A stretch of 64,000 nt of DNA from Streptomyces pyxinae (GCF_024756275.1 NZ_JANUGQ010000001.1:186001-250000), one strand, 5' to 3'; numbered from the stretch's first letter, positions 21,337 through 31,888 are shown. Notes: a model not told the origin generated them from the sequence alone. Made by a program: numbers and translations.

Positions 21337-23388
21337 TCAGTCGTTTCCGTTGCCGGCCGACGGGGTCGTCTTCTGGATCTGGAGCAGGAACTCCGCGTTG
21401 GACTTCGTCTGCTTCATCTTGTCGAGCAGCAGCTCGATCGCCTGCTGCTGGTCGAGCGCGTGCAGCACCCGGCGCAGCTTCCAGACGATGCCCAGCTCCT
21501 CGCCGCCCAGCAGGATCTCCTCCTTGCGGGTGCCGGACGCGTCCACGTCCACCGCCGGGAAGATGCGCTTGTCCGCGAGCTTCCGGTCGAGCTTGAGCTC
21601 CATGTTGCCGGTGCCCTTGAACTCCTCGAAGATCACCTCGTCCATCCGCGAGCCGGTGTCGACCAGCGCGGTGGCCAGGATGGTCAGCGAGCCGCCGTCC
21701 TCGATGTTCCGCGCGGCACCGAAGAAGCGCTTCGGCGGGTAGAGCGCGGTCGAGTCGACACCACCGGACAGGATGCGGCCGGAGGCGGGCGCCGCGAGGT
21801 TGTACGCACGGCCCAGACGGGTGATGGAGTCCAGCAGGACGACCACGTCGTGGCCCAGCTCGACCAGGCGCTTGGCGCGCTCGATGGCCAGCTCGGCGAC
21901 GGTGGTGTGGTCCTCGGCGGGACGGTCGAAGGTCGAGGAGATGACCTCGCCCTTCACCGACCGCTGCATGTCGGTGACCTCTTCCGGACGCTCGTCGACG
22001 AGGACGACCATCAGGTGGCACTCGGGGTTGTTGTGGGTGATCGCGTTGGCGATCGCCTGCATGATCATGGTCTTGCCGGTCTTCGGCGGGGCCACGATCA
22101 GACCGCGCTGGCCCTTGCCGATCGGCGACACCAGGTCGATGATCCGGGTGGTCAGCACGCCCGGGTCGGTCTCCAGGCGGAGCCGGTCCTGCGGGTAGAG
22201 CGGGGTGAGCTTGTTGAACTCCGGACGGCCCCGGCCCGAGTCGGCGGCCATGCCGTTGGCGGAGTCCAGCCGCACCAGGGCGTTGAACTTCTCGCGGCGC
22301 TCGCCCTCCTTGGGCTGGCGCACGGCACCGGTGATGTGGTCGCCCTTGCGCAGGCCGTTCTTGCGGACCTGGGCGAGGGAGACGTACACGTCGTTCGGGC
22401 CCGGCAGGTAGCCGGAGGTCCGGATGAACGCGTAGTTGTCGAGGATGTCGAGGATGCCCGCGACCGGGATCAGGACGTCGTCGTCGGAGACCTGGGGCTC
22501 GCCGCCGCCGGCGAAGTCCTCACGGCCCCGGCGGCCCCGGCGGTCGCGGTACCGGCCGCGCCGGCCGCGGCGGCCGCCCTGCTCGTCGTCGAAGTCGTCC
22601 TGCGGGCCGCTCTGGCCGCCCTGCTGACCGCCCTGGCGCTGCTGGCGCTGGCCACCGCCGCCGCCCTGCTGCTGGTCGTCGCCCTTGCGGTCGCGCTGGC
22701 GGTCCCGCTGGCGGTCGCCCCGGTCCCGGCGGCGATCGCGGCGGCCGTCGGCGCCGTCCTGGCCGTCGCCCTTGGCGGTGTCGGGCCGCTCCTCGGTGCG
22801 GGTGTCGGTCCTGGCCTCGGTGCGCACCTCGGTGGCGACGTCGCCGCGCGCCTCGGAACGGGACTCCGTGCGGGCCTCGCCCTCCGGGGCACCGGCCGGC
22901 GCGGTGGCGCGACGGCGGCGGCGCTCGGCCGCGGGCTGGTCGTCGCTGGCGGGCTGGCCCGGGATGTCGATCTGCTGCTGGGCGACCGGCTGGCCCGCCT
23001 TCACCGTCTTGGCGGCGGACTTCCCGGCGGCGGAGTCGGCGGCGCCGGCGGACTTGTCGGCGGCCTCCTCGCCCGTACGGGCCTTGGAGGTGGTCCGGCG
23101 CTTGGGCTTGGCCCCGTCCGCGTCGGCGCTCTTCGCCGCGGGGGCGCCGCCGGCCGCGGCCTGCGCCTCCTTGATGACCTCGATCAGCTGGCTCTTGCGC
23201 ATCCGCGCGGTGCCCCTGATGCCGAGGCCGGACGCGACCTGCTGCAGCTCGGCCAGGACCATGCCCTCAAGGCCGGTGCCGGAGCGGCGGCGCCGTGCGG
23301 TGGTGCCAGTGGCAGCACCTGCGGCGGGCGCGGCGCTGTCGACACTGGTGTCGGCGGGCACGCCCATCAGATCGGTGGTGTCGCTCAC
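21337..23388 (-). CDS. rho: Transcription termination factor Rho (actinobacterial long form)
   Basis: The protein has 683 residues and forms the hexameric RNA helicase of factor-dependent termination. Order of parts: Rho_N/SAP-like helices ([28 protein letters not shown]), a disordered Arg/Asp/Gly/Gln-rich insert of about 230 residues typical of high-GC actinobacteria, the RNA-binding cold-shock fold ([20 protein letters not shown]), then the RecA-like ATPase with Walker A APPKTGKT, the Q/R-loop region [21 protein letters not shown] and [15 protein letters not shown]. Start GTG 23388 has AAGGA upstream. Confidence 0.98.
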   Translation of the reverse strand: MSDTTDLMGVPADTSVDSAAPAAGAATGTTARRRRSGTGLEGMVLAELQQVASGLGIRGTARMRKSQLIEVIKEAQAAAGGAPAAKSADADGAKPKRRTTSKARTGEEAADKSAGAADSAAGKSAAKTVKAGQPVAQQQIDIPGQPASDDQPAAERRRRRATAPAGAPEGEARTESRSEARGDVATEVRTEARTDTRTEERPDTAKGDGQDGADGRRDRRRDRGDRQRDRQRDRKGDDQQQGGGGGQRQQRQGGQQGGQSGPQDDFDDEQGGRRGRRGRYRDRRGRRGREDFAGGGEPQVSDDDVLIPVAGILDILDNYAFIRTSGYLPGPNDVYVSLAQVRKNGLRKGDHITGAVRQPKEGERREKFNALVRLDSANGMAADSGRGRPEFNKLTPLYPQDRLRLETDPGVLTTRIIDLVSPIGKGQRGLIVAPPKTGKTMIMQAIANAITHNNPECHLMVVLVDERPEEVTDMQRSVKGEVISSTFDRPAEDHTTVAELAIERAKRLVELGHDVVVLLDSITRLGRAYNLAAPASGRILSGGVDSTALYPPKRFFGAARNIEDGGSLTILATALVDTGSRMDEVIFEEFKGTGNMELKLDRKLADKRIFPAVDVDASGTRKEEILLGGEELGIVWKLRRVLHALDQQQAIELLLDKMKQTKSNAEFLLQIQKTTPSAGNGND

Positions 23389-23800
23389 GAAGGGTCCTTC
23401 CCTGGAGCGGACGTCGGCCTTCTGGCTCGGCGACCGGTTGTGCTGTCCGGCCCGGTCCGTGATCTCGTTCGATCGCGGCCGGAGCCGGGGCGGTGGTCCC
23501 GCCGGGATGTACGGCGGAAGAAGAAACAACGTGCGTGGGTCCGGCCCGAGGCCCCCTGCTCGGCCCACTCGCGCGGAGAGCGAGGGGTGTCGCGTGCCGG
23601 TTCCGGAGCGTGCTCGAAACTGCTCAGGCGGGCTGCTCAGGCAGTTGGGGAGGCTCCCGGAAGAAAGGTGGTCCCGGAAGGGGACACGCAGCACCACGCC
23701 ACAAAGACGTCGGGTGCAGACTTGAGGTTAACACTACCGGCTCCAACAAACATTCCCCCTCTCCCACACCGGCAATCCCGCACCTGTGCGCGGCGCCCGC
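23389..23800 (-). promoter_or_regulatory. Long leader/promoter region of rho
   Basis: This 412-bp gap between thrB and rho has no gene. The A/T-rich patch at about 23725-23770 (GTTAACACTACC with ACAAACATTCC on the plus strand) is the best promoter candidate for the minus-strand rho transcript, giving a leader of about 330 nt. Long leaders are usual for rho, which is autoregulated in other bacteria. Confidence 0.4.
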
Positions 23801-24718
23801 TCAGGCGGCCAGCGGCAGCACGCTCGCCCCGGAAACGTCCAGGTCGAGCCGGTTGGCGGCCCAGCCGTCGCCCGCCAGTCTGGCCACCTTCTCGGCCGTC
23901 CCCTCGTCGGCCAGCGCCAGCACCGTGGGCCCCGCGCCGGAGATGACCGCGGGTACGCCGTCCGCGCGCAGCCGCCGCACCAGGGCGACGCTCTCCGGCA
24001 TGGCCGGCGCCCGGTACTCCTGGTGCAGCCGGTCCTCGGTGGCGGCGAGCAGCAGCTCGGGGCGCCTGGTCAGCGCCTCCACCAGCAGTGCGGCCCGGCC
24101 GGCGTTGGCGGCGGCGTCCACATGGGGGACGGTACGGGGCAGCAGCCCGCGGGCGGTCTCGGTGAGAACCGGCCGGTCGGGGACGAAGACCACCGGAACG
24201 ACGGTGGCGGCGGGGTCCATCCGGATCGCGCGCGCCGCTCCGCCCTCGCTCCAGGCGAGCGTGAAGCCGCCGAAGAGACAGGCGGCCACGTTGTCGGGGT
24301 GTCCCTCGATCTCGGTGGCGAGCTCCAGCAGCGCCGCGTCGTCGAGCCGGGCGTCGCCGCCTATGGTCACCGCGCGGGCGGCGACGATTCCGGCGCAGAT
24401 GGCGGCCGACGAGGAGCCGAGGCCCCGGCCGTGCGGAATGCGGTTGGCGCAGACGACCTCCAGGCCGCGCGGCTGGCCGCCGAGCAACTCGAAGGCGGTG
24501 CGCAGGGAGCGTACGAGCAGATGGCTCTCGTCGCGCGGGAGCGAGTCGGCGCCCTCACCTGCGATGTCGATGTGCAGTCCGGAGTCGGCGACCCGGACGA
24601 CCACGTCGTCGTAGAGGCCCAGCGACAGGCCCAGGGCGTCGAAGCCCGGCCCCAGATTGGCGCTGGTGGCGGGAACGCGCACCCGGACGGCGGCGGCGCG
24701 GAACGCGGGACCGGCCAT
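23801..24718 (-). CDS. thrB: Homoserine kinase
   Basis: The 305-residue GHMP kinase phosphorylates homoserine before threonine synthase. RVRVPATSANLGPGFDALG is the N-terminal substrate motif, PHGRGLGSSSAA the ATP loop, and ISGAGPTVLAL the C-terminal GHMP motif. It is the third gene of the hom-thrC-thrB set but is separated from thrC by about 1.25 kb of repetitive non-coding DNA, unlike the compact arrangement I expect in Streptomyces. Confidence 0.97.
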   Translation of the reverse strand: MAGPAFRAAAVRVRVPATSANLGPGFDALGLSLGLYDDVVVRVADSGLHIDIAGEGADSLPRDESHLLVRSLRTAFELLGGQPRGLEVVCANRIPHGRGLGSSSAAICAGIVAARAVTIGGDARLDDAALLELATEIEGHPDNVAACLFGGFTLAWSEGGAARAIRMDPAATVVPVVFVPDRPVLTETARGLLPRTVPHVDAAANAGRAALLVEALTRRPELLLAATEDRLHQEYRAPAMPESVALVRRLRADGVPAVISGAGPTVLALADEGTAEKVARLAGDGWAANRLDLDVSGASVLPLAA

Positions 24719-25968
24719 CTTGCGATGACTCTCCTTGGCTATGGACGACGTGCGGGGGACGGCGTGGCTGCGACGACCGGCCCGGACGGGCTCGCGCGGC
24801 CTGCGCGGCGCCCGTTCCGCCTCGCCCCTGGGGGCGGCGTCGGCAGCAACGGCGACGGTGCCGCGGCATATGCGGCGCGGCGGGTTCGGTACAGCCTATC
24901 GAAGGAAGGTTCTGGGACGACACAGGGCGCACAGGAGGCGCACGATGCGTGTCGCGGGGCCTCCGTGCTCCTTTGGGGCATGCGGTACGGCTTGCGGCTT
25001 TTTCCGGTACGGCGCCGGGCTCGTCCGGCCGGGAGGCGTACGGCGGCACAAGGCGCGCCGGGGCGTGAGACGCGGGCGGCACAGGGCACGTCGGGCCGTG
25101 CGACGTACGGCGTCGCCGGTCCCGGCCGGGCCGCGGGCGTACGGCCCTCACCAGGCACGCCCGCCCCGGAGACGTACGACGGCCCGGGGCGCACCGGTCC
25201 GCGAACGCCCGGCATTCCCGGGCACGTCGGGCCCGGACACGTACGACCGCACAGGGCGCCCCGGGACCATGGACGCGCGGCGGCGGGACGGGGCGCGCCC
25301 GATCCGGGGACGTACGACGGCCGCGACGACGTACGACGGGCCCGAGGACGTACGGCGGGCCGTAGAGGTACGACGGGCACGCGCGATCCGCGAACGAGCG
25401 GCGTCCCCGGGCAGGTCGGGCTCGGAGACGTACGAGGCGCCGGGCGCGCCCGGGCCGCGAACGGATGGCGCGGTTCCGGCCGGGCGGGCCCGATCGCCGC
25501 TCGGACGGCGGGAGTTCGGGCACCCTTCCGTCCGTCGACTTCCGGCCGGGTACCGCACACCGCGCCTCCGGCCGGGTACGCCCCCGTCGGCGGGCACCCG
25601 GCCCGGCGAGCCGACGCCACAGGCCCCGTCCCGGGACCCGGCCCGGGACGCGCCGGACGGGCGCCGGACACGCCGTCAGGAAGGGCGTCCCGCCCGGCTC
25701 CGGGTGGCCGGCACCGCACCGCCCGGCGTCACCGGCAGCGGGCGTTCCCGGGCAGGTCGTACGTCCAAGGCGACCGCCCGTGACCTGCGCACTCCCGCGC
25801 CGCGCCCGTGCGTCCGGCACGCCTCGGCGTCCCGTGCACCCCCGTGCGGAACGCGCACCGGGCCGCCGATCCCGCCCGGCCGGGCGAACGCCGGGCCCGC
25901 CCCGGACAGGACGCACCCGGCGCGACGGCGGCACGAGTCCCCGTCGGGCCGCCCCGGATCCGGAGCCG
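24719..25968. other. 1.25-kb GTACG-rich non-coding region between thrC and thrB
   Basis: No convincing gene lies here. From about 25090 to 25760 the sequence is dense in the strings GACGTACGAC, ACGTACGG and GGGCACGTCGGG, giving a loosely periodic, repeat-like texture. Both strands have long open frames, but their proteins are repeated Arg/Pro/Gly/Thr strings with no domain. Upstream of thrB (24720-24900) a short ordinary leader is seen. Confidence 0.6.
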
Positions 25969-27033
25969 TCAGGCGAGGCCGAGGCGCCCGGCGGCGGCGG
26001 CCGCGTCGACCGGGACGGTGACCGGCTGCGGGGCTCCCGCGACCGCCCAGTCCGGGTCCTTGAGGCCATTTCCGGTCACCGTGCAGACGATGGTCTGGCC
26101 CGGGTCGACCTTGCCCTGCTCGGCCGCCTTCAGCAGACCGGCCACCGAGGCGGCCGAGGCGGGCTCCACGAAGACGCCCTCCTGCGCGGCCAACAGCCGG
26201 TAGGCGCGCAGGATCTCACGGTCCGTCACCTCGTCGATGAAGCCGCCGGACTCGTCGCGCGCGGCGAGGGCGTAGTTCCAGGAGGCCGGGTTGCCGATCC
26301 GGATGGCGGTGGCGATGGTGGACGGGTCCTTGACCACCTCGCCGCGCACCAGCGGGGCCGAACCGGACGCCTGGAAGCCCCACATGCGCGGGGTCCGGGT
26401 GGCCACGGCGTCCGCCGCGTACTCCCGGTAGCCCTTCCAGTAGGCGGTGATGTTGCCGGCGTTGCCGACCGGCAGGACATGGATGTCGGGGGCGTCGCCG
26501 AGCATGTCCACGATCTCGAAGGCGGCCGTCTTCTGGCCCTCGATACGGACCGGGTTGACCGAATTGACCAGCGCCACCGGGTAGTTGTCGGAGAGCGCGC
26601 GGGCCAGCGTCAGGCAGTCGTCGAAATTGCCGTCCACCTGGAGGATCTTGGCGCCGTGCACCAGCGCCTGGCCCATCTTGCCGAGGGCGATCTTGCCCCG
26701 CGGGACCAGCACCGCCGAGACCATCCCGGCGCGCACCGCGTAGGCGGCGGCCGAGGCGGAGGTGTTGCCGGTGGAGGCGCAGATGACGGCCTGGGCGCCC
26801 TCCTCCTTGGCGCGGGTGATGGCCATGGTCATGCCCCGGTCCTTGAAGGAACCGGTGGGGTTGGCCCCCTCGACCTTCAGGTGCACCTCACAGCCGGTGC
26901 GCTCGGAGAGGACCTGGGCCGGGACGAGCGGGGTGCCGCCCTCGCGCAGCGTGACGACGGGCGTGGTGGCCGTGACCGGAAGACGGTCCCGGTACTCCTC
27001 GATGATGCCGCGCCACTGGTGGGTCCTGGTCAT
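25969..27033 (-). CDS. thrC: Threonine synthase
   Basis: The 354-residue fold type II PLP enzyme turns O-phosphohomoserine into threonine. [13 protein letters not shown] holds the PLP lysine, and [15 protein letters not shown] and [15 protein letters not shown] are the Asn and Gly phosphate-binding loops. The length fits the short actinobacterial class. It follows hom after 6 bp. Confidence 0.97.
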   Translation of the reverse strand: MTRTHQWRGIIEEYRDRLPVTATTPVVTLREGGTPLVPAQVLSERTGCEVHLKVEGANPTGSFKDRGMTMAITRAKEEGAQAVICASTGNTSASAAAYAVRAGMVSAVLVPRGKIALGKMGQALVHGAKILQVDGNFDDCLTLARALSDNYPVALVNSVNPVRIEGQKTAAFEIVDMLGDAPDIHVLPVGNAGNITAYWKGYREYAADAVATRTPRMWGFQASGSAPLVRGEVVKDPSTIATAIRIGNPASWNYALAARDESGGFIDEVTDREILRAYRLLAAQEGVFVEPASAASVAGLLKAAEQGKVDPGQTIVCTVTGNGLKDPDWAVAGAPQPVTVPVDAAAAAGRLGLA

Positions 27034-27039
27034 GGGTCC

Positions 27040-28341
27040 TTACTCCCCTTCAACACGCATGATGCTGGCGACACCGCGCACGGTGTCGAGCTTGCGCAGC
27101 GCCTCGACGGTCCCGGAGAGGGCGGCGTCGGGCGCGCGGTGGGTGACGACGACGAGGGACGCCTCGCCGCCTCCGTCCTGGCGGCTCTGCTGGCGCACCG
27201 TGTCGATGGAGACACCGTGCTCCGCGAAGACCGTCGCGACCTGGGCGAGCACGCCCGGTTTGTCGGCCACGTCCAGGCTGATGTGGTACCGCGTCACCAC
27301 GTCGCCCATGGGGCTCACGGGCAGCTGGGTGTACGCGGACTCGCCGGGCCCGGTCGATCCTTCGACCCGGTTGCGGCAGACGGCGACCAGGTCGCCGAGG
27401 ACGGCCGAGGCGGTCGGCGAACCGCCGGCGCCGGGGCCGTAGAACATCAGCTGCCCGGCCGCCTCGGCCTCCACGAAGACCGCGTTGTACGCGCCGCGGA
27501 CGGAGGCGAGCGGGTGGCTGAGCGGGATCATCGCGGGGTGCACCCGGGCGGTGACGGAGCCCCCGTCGGCGGCCCGCTCGCAGATGGCGAGCAGCTTGAT
27601 GGTGCAGCCCATCCGCTTGGCGGAGGCGAAGTCGGCGGAGGTGACCTCGGTCATCCCCTCGCGGTAGACGTCGTCCAGCCGGACCCGGGTGTGGAAGGCG
27701 ATCCCGGCGAGGATGGCGGCCTTGGCGGCGGCGTCGAAGCCCTCGACGTCGGCGGTCGGGTCGGCCTCGGCGTACCCGAGCGCGGTGGCCTCGTCGAGCG
27801 CCTCGGAGTAACCGGCGCCGGAGGTGTCCATCTTGTCGAGGATGAAGTTGGTGGTGCCGTTGACGATGCCGAGCACCCGGTTGACCTTGTCCCCGGCGAG
27901 CGACTCGCGCAGCGGCCGGACCAGCGGGATGGCGCCGGCGACGGCGGCCTCGTAATAGAGGTCCTGGCCGTGCCGCTCGGCCACCGCGTGCAGGGCGGCG
28001 CCGTCCTCGGCGAGCAGCGCCTTGTTGGCGGAGACGACCGAGGCGCCGTGCTCGAAGGCCGTGGTGATCAGCGTCCGGGCCGGCTCGACGCCCCCGATGA
28101 CCTCCACCACGACGTCGATGTCGCCGCGCTTGACCAGCGCGGTGGCGTCGGTGGTGACCAGCTCGGGCGCGATGCCCGCGCGCACCTTGCCGGGGCGGCG
28201 TACGGCCACTCCGGCGAGCTCCACCGGGGCGCCGATGCGGGCGGCGAGGTCGGCGGCATGCGTCGTCATGATGCGCGCCACCTCTGAGCCGACCACTCCA
28301 CAGCCCAGCAGCGCCACCTTCAACGGACGCGTACGCATCAT
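27040..28341 (-). CDS. hom: Homoserine dehydrogenase
   Basis: The 433-residue NAD(P)-dependent enzyme reduces aspartate semialdehyde to homoserine. VALLGCGVVGSEVA is the dinucleotide-binding loop; VVSANKALLAEDG and EADPTADVEGFDAAAKAAILA are catalytic-domain motifs. The C-terminal ACT domain (DVADKPGVLAQVATVFAEHG) gives threonine feedback control. Two ATG codons are adjacent at the start. Promoter for hom-thrC should lie in the 430 bp upstream. Confidence 0.97.
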   Translation of the reverse strand: MMRTRPLKVALLGCGVVGSEVARIMTTHAADLAARIGAPVELAGVAVRRPGKVRAGIAPELVTTDATALVKRGDIDVVVEVIGGVEPARTLITTAFEHGASVVSANKALLAEDGAALHAVAERHGQDLYYEAAVAGAIPLVRPLRESLAGDKVNRVLGIVNGTTNFILDKMDTSGAGYSEALDEATALGYAEADPTADVEGFDAAAKAAILAGIAFHTRVRLDDVYREGMTEVTSADFASAKRMGCTIKLLAICERAADGGSVTARVHPAMIPLSHPLASVRGAYNAVFVEAEAAGQLMFYGPGAGGSPTASAVLGDLVAVCRNRVEGSTGPGESAYTQLPVSPMGDVVTRYHISLDVADKPGVLAQVATVFAEHGVSIDTVRQQSRQDGGGEASLVVVTHRAPDAALSGTVEALRKLDTVRGVASIMRVEGE

Positions 28342-28771
28342 CCGACCTCGATTCCTTCTCCAGCGTGAATGTCAACCAGTCTCACTCACCGGACGGGGCT
28401 TTCCGCCCGCGGTCCGGATCCTGAGACATGAATTTCATCACCCGGGCCTCGGGCACCGGGGCGGCCGCCCGGGCGAGGCGCGCGCGAGCATCGCCCCCCG
28501 ACCAGCTTCTCATCGCCCCACCCGCGCCGGGCGGATCGGCCCCCACCTGACCGCGAGGTCCTCACCGGTCCGGGGCCCCACCGGACCGGAAGGACCCCAG
28601 CCGTCCGAGAACCCCACCTGGCCGGGAGACCTCCGGGTCCGGAAGGCCGCGCCGGGCCGGGAAGGCCCTCACCGGACCCGGAAGACCTTCGGATCCGGAA
28701 GGCCCCCGGTCCGGAGGGACCCCCGCCCCACTCCCCCTCGGCTCCCGGTCCCCCTCGCGGGAAGCTTCCCC
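28342..28771. other. Intergenic region between hom and lysA
   Basis: No gene is visible. The stretch 28540-28720 repeats variants of GGTCCGGAAGGCC and GACCCCC at short intervals. The promoter for hom is expected near 28370-28440, the least G/C-rich part (ATGAATTTCATC at 28426-28437 is a short palindrome). Confidence 0.5.
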
Positions 28772-30163
28772 TCACCCCACATCGAGACGGAGCAGGTCCT
28801 CCTCCGTCTCCCGGCGGACGATCACCCGGGTCTGCCCGTCCCCGACCGCGACCACCGGCGGGCGGAGGGCGTGGTTGTAGTTGCTGGCCATGGAGCGGCA
28901 GTACGCGCCGGTGGCCGGCACCGCGAGCAGATCGCCCGGCGCCACGTCCTCCGGCAGGAAGGCGTCCTTCACCACGATGTCGCCGCTCTCGCAGTGCTTG
29001 CCGACCACCCGGCTGAGCATCGGCCCGGCGTCGCTGGCCCGGGAGACCAGGGCGACCGTGTACTCGGCGTCGTAGAGCGCGGTACGGATGTTGTCGGACA
29101 TGCCGCCGTCCACGCTGACGTACGTCCGCAGGCCCTCCAGCGGCTTCACCGTGCCCACCTCGTACAGCGTGAACGCGGTCGGGCCCACGATCGCGCGGCC
29201 GGGCTCCACCGAGATCCGCGGCGTCGCCAGCCCCGCCGCCTCGCACTCCCGGGAGACGATGTCGCGCAGCGCCTTGGCGATCTCGTGCGGCTCGCGGGGG
29301 TCGTCGTCCGGGGTGTACGCGATGCCGAGGCCGCCGCCGAGGTCGATCTCGGGCAGCTCGACGCCGTGCTCGTCGCGGACCTGGGCGAGGAGCTGGACGA
29401 CCCGGCGGGCGGAGACCTCGAAGCCGGCCATGTCGAAGATCTGCGAGCCGATGTGCGAGTGGACGCCGATCAGCTCCAGGCCGTCCAGCGACAGCGCCCG
29501 GCGGACCGCCTCGGCCGCCTGGCCGCCGGCGAGCGCGATGCCGAACTTCTGGTCCTCGTGGGCGGTGGCGATGAACTCGTGGGTGTGCGCCTCGACCCCC
29601 ACGGTGACCCGGATCTGCACCCGCTGCCGGACGCCCAGCGACTGGGCGGCGTGTGCGACCCGGACGATCTCCTGGAAGGAGTCGAGCACGATCCGCCCGA
29701 CCCCGGTCTCCACGGCCCGCCGGATCTCCGCGTCGGACTTGTTGTTGCCGTGGAAGGCGATCCGCTCGGCGGGCATCCCGGCGTCGAGCGCGGTGGTCAG
29801 CTCGCCGCCGGAGCAGACGTCCAGGTTGAGCCCCTCCTCGGTGAGCCAGCGCACCACCGCGCGGGAGAGGAAGGCCTTGCCGGCGTAGAACACGTCGGCG
29901 TCCGGCCCGAACGCCTCCGCCCACGCCCGGCACCGGGCCCGGAAGTCCGACTCGTCCAGGATGTACGCCGGGGTGCCGAACTCCTCGGCGAGCCGGGTGA
30001 CCTCGATCCCGCCGACCCGTACGACACCGTCGGCGCCGCGCTCCACGGTGCGGGCCCAGACCTTGCCGTCCAGGCCGTTGAGGTCGGTGGGCGGGGCCGA
30101 GTAGTGGCCTTCGGGGAACACATCGGCGTGGCGGGGACCGGCGGGGTGTGCGGAACGGCTCAT
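28772..30163 (-). CDS. lysA: Diaminopimelate decarboxylase
   Basis: The 463-residue fold type III PLP enzyme makes lysine from meso-[13 protein letters not shown] contains the PLP lysine (Lys96). [26 protein letters not shown] and EPGRAIVG are barrel motifs; HCESGDI supplies the catalytic Cys from the partner subunit. Length and start are normal. It lies between hom and the NrtL-type gene, which is 57 bp upstream. Confidence 0.97.
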   Translation of the reverse strand: MSRSAHPAGPRHADVFPEGHYSAPPTDLNGLDGKVWARTVERGADGVVRVGGIEVTRLAEEFGTPAYILDESDFRARCRAWAEAFGPDADVFYAGKAFLSRAVVRWLTEEGLNLDVCSGGELTTALDAGMPAERIAFHGNNKSDAEIRRAVETGVGRIVLDSFQEIVRVAHAAQSLGVRQRVQIRVTVGVEAHTHEFIATAHEDQKFGIALAGGQAAEAVRRALSLDGLELIGVHSHIGSQIFDMAGFEVSARRVVQLLAQVRDEHGVELPEIDLGGGLGIAYTPDDDPREPHEIAKALRDIVSRECEAAGLATPRISVEPGRAIVGPTAFTLYEVGTVKPLEGLRTYVSVDGGMSDNIRTALYDAEYTVALVSRASDAGPMLSRVVGKHCESGDIVVKDAFLPEDVAPGDLLAVPATGAYCRSMASNYNHALRPPVVAVGDGQTRVIVRRETEEDLLRLDVG

Positions 30164-30190
30164 GTCTCTCTCACAGGTTCACGTGTCACG

Positions 30191-30226
30191 AGGTCACAGA
30201 GGTCACAGAGGTCACAGAGGTCACAG
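30191..30226. repeat. Four tandem 9-bp repeats over the stop codon of the NrtL-type gene
   Basis: AGGTCACAG is repeated four times exactly. The last unit contains the stop codon (TGA on the minus strand) of the upstream gene, and the array fills most of the gap to lysA. Confidence 0.9.
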
Positions 30227-31189
30227 GTGGACGGGTGCGCTGATGCCGAGCAGGGACAGGCCGCCGGCCAGCACCGTCCCGGCGGCTTCGGCGAGCGCGA
30301 GCCGGGCCCGGTGGGCGGCCGAGGGTTTCTCGTCCCCCCGGGGCAGCACGGTGTGCTGGAACCCCAGGAACGCGTCCGCCACGGCCTCCAGCTGCCGGGC
30401 CACCCGGTCCGGGGCCCGCAGCCGCGCGGCCCCCGCCAGCGTTTCCGGCCAGTCCCCGAGCGCCCGCAGCAGCCGGGCGTCCCCGTCCTCCCCCGGCTCG
30501 GCGCGCACCCCCAGCGCCTCGGCGTTCCCCAGCACCGCGCGGGTCCGGGCGTGGGCGTACCGGACGGTGAACAGCCCGTTGGCCTCCGTCTGCACCAGCA
30601 GCGGCGCGGGGTCCAGCGCCCGGTCGCGCCCGGCCGGCCGCAGCAGCGCCCAGCGCACCGCGTCCGCGCCGTACCGCCGTACGTCCGGATCGGCCGGCAC
30701 CACCCGCAGCCGCTCCCCCCGGTCGGCCCGCACCTCCACCCGGGCCCCCTGCCCGCGCAGCAGCCGCGCCACGACCTCGGTCACCACCGCGGCCCGGGCC
30801 TCCCCGGGCTCCCGCAGCACGACCTCCGAGCCGCGCAGCCCGTCACCGCCACCGCCACCGACCCCGGCCGCCAGCGCCGCCCGGACCACCGAGGCGCCGC
30901 TGCCCCCGCCGAGCGTGAAGTTCAGAAACCCCGGCCCCGTGACATCCACCCGCTCGATGCCCGGTACGCCCGCCAGCCGGTCCCGCAGGATCTCCGCCAC
31001 CCGCAGCGGCGGCAGCCCCACCGGCCCGGCGAGCCGCAGCGCCGCGTTGCTGGCCCAGTCGCCGCACCCGCCCGCGCGGGGCCGGCCGACCGTGATCCCG
31101 GACGGCGGCCCGGCCCCCTTCAGCGCTCCCTCGTCCATCGCACGCCGCACGGCGTCCTGGACGATCAGCGAGAGCTCGGCGGGGGTCAC
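30221..31189 (-). CDS. ArgRS-related anticodon-binding protein (NrtL type) without catalytic domain
   Basis: The 322-residue protein resembles arginyl-tRNA synthetase with the catalytic domain deleted. The N-terminus (VGRPRAGGCGDWASNAALRLA, then AEILRDRL, VTGPGFLNFTL) matches the Add-1 domain. The C-terminus (GADAVRWALLR, GLFTVRYAHARTRAVL) matches the DALR anticodon-binding domain. HIGH and KMSK motifs are missing. Streptomyces carry such a gene next to lysA, annotated NrtL. Possible roles are tRNA-Arg binding or regulation; none is shown here. Confidence 0.8.
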   Translation of the reverse strand: MTPAELSLIVQDAVRRAMDEGALKGAGPPSGITVGRPRAGGCGDWASNAALRLAGPVGLPPLRVAEILRDRLAGVPGIERVDVTGPGFLNFTLGGGSGASVVRAALAAGVGGGGGDGLRGSEVVLREPGEARAAVVTEVVARLLRGQGARVEVRADRGERLRVVPADPDVRRYGADAVRWALLRPAGRDRALDPAPLLVQTEANGLFTVRYAHARTRAVLGNAEALGVRAEPGEDGDARLLRALGDWPETLAGAARLRAPDRVARQLEAVADAFLGFQHTVLPRGDEKPSAAHRARLALAEAAGTVLAGGLSLLGISAPVHL

Positions 31190-31260
31190 ACGCCCAGCGT
31201 ATGGGAGATCGGAGCCGCCCCCGCGACCGGTTCCGCGATGCGGTCACCCCGCCCGCCGCC

Positions 31261-31656
31261 CTACCGACAGGTCTGCTTCCCCGGCGGCGCCGGCGTCTCC
31301 CGCCGCAGCAGCTCCCGCACCACCCGCACCAGTTCCTCCGGCTCGAACGGCTTGGCCAGGAACGCGTCCACCCCGCTGACCCCCGCCTGCCCGCACCCGC
31401 TCACCATCGCCACCGGCAGATGGCTCGTCCGCGGGTCCTCCCGCAACCGCGCCGCCGTCCGCAGCCCGTCCAGCCGGGGCATGACCATGTCCAGCGTGAT
31501 CACATCGGGCCGCACCCGGTGGACGACCTCCAGGCACTCGGCACCATCGGCCGCGGTCACCACCTCGAAGCCCTCCAGCTCAAGGTTGACCCTGATCAGC
31601 TGCCGGATGACCCTGTTGTCGTCCACAACGAGGACCCGGCCAAGGACGCCTGACAC
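31261..31656 (-). CDS. Single-domain response regulator
   Basis: The 131-residue protein is a CheY-like receiver only. RVLVVDDNRVIRQLI has the acidic pair, VITLDMVMPRLDG the phospho-acceptor Asp, and AFLAKPFEPEEL the conserved Lys. No output domain follows. I place the start at GTG 31656 next to the receiver; the frame is open to 31764, and the spacing of GAGGT to the GTG is poor, so the start is uncertain. It sits beside the tRNA-Arg gene. Confidence 0.85.
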   Translation of the reverse strand: MSGVLGRVLVVDDNRVIRQLIRVNLELEGFEVVTAADGAECLEVVHRVRPDVITLDMVMPRLDGLRTAARLREDPRTSHLPVAMVSGCGQAGVSGVDAFLAKPFEPEELVRVVRELLRRETPAPPGKQTCR

Positions 31657-31814
31657 ACCTCGAGCGTAGGACCCCGCCCCGCCCCGCGCCCCGGTTTTCC
31701 CCACTTCCACCCCCACGAGCGAGCACCCCCGCTCCCACCTCCCCGAACACCCGGTCACGGACACCCTCCCGGAGCTGGTAGTGTTCTACCCGTCGCCGCG
31801 AGAACGCAGCGAAT

Positions 31815-31886
31815 GCCCCCGTAGCTCAGGGGATAGAGCAACGGCCTCCGGAGCCGTGTGCGCAGGTTCGAATCCTGCCGGGGGCA
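31815..31886 (+). tRNA. tRNA-Arg, anticodon CCG
   Basis: The 72-nt cloverleaf is complete: acceptor GCCCCCG/CGGGGGC with discriminator A, D-arm GCTC-AGGGGATA-GAGC, anticodon stem ACGGC/GCCGT with loop CTCCGGA (anticodon CCG, codon CGG), and T-arm GCAGG-TTCGAAT-CCTGC. CCA is not encoded. Its 3' 35 nt plus two further bases are repeated at 50309-50345, showing that this gene is the integration target of a genomic island. Confidence 0.97.
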
Positions 31887-31888
31887 CT
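31852..31888 (+). repeat. attL: 37-bp direct repeat within the tRNA-Arg 3' end
   Basis: The 37 bases from AGCCGTGTGCGCAGGTTCGA onward are identical to 50309-50345. They cover the 3' anticodon stem, T-arm and acceptor 3' strand, the usual att core of tyrosine-recombinase elements. Confidence 0.92.

Noticed and set aside
21460..23946. An 828-codon plus-strand frame antisense to rho with hydrophobic Ala/Val/Leu runs that look like membrane helices
   Set aside because: The hydrophobic runs are the antisense reading of Rho's Arg/Asp/Gly-rich insert. There is no start signal and it continues into thrB's antisense.
24739..25719. Long minus-strand open frames between thrC and thrB
   Set aside because: Their products are repeated Arg/Pro/Gly/Thr strings created by the GTACG-rich repeats; no start signal or domain supports them.
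27050..28375. A second minus-strand frame of 441 codons over hom
   Set aside because: It overlaps hom in another frame and encodes Arg/Gly strings; the hom frame has all motifs.
28022..31669. A 1215-codon plus-strand frame over lysA and the NrtL-type gene
   Set aside because: Composition is Arg/Pro/His-rich with no domain, and it is wholly antisense to well-supported genes.
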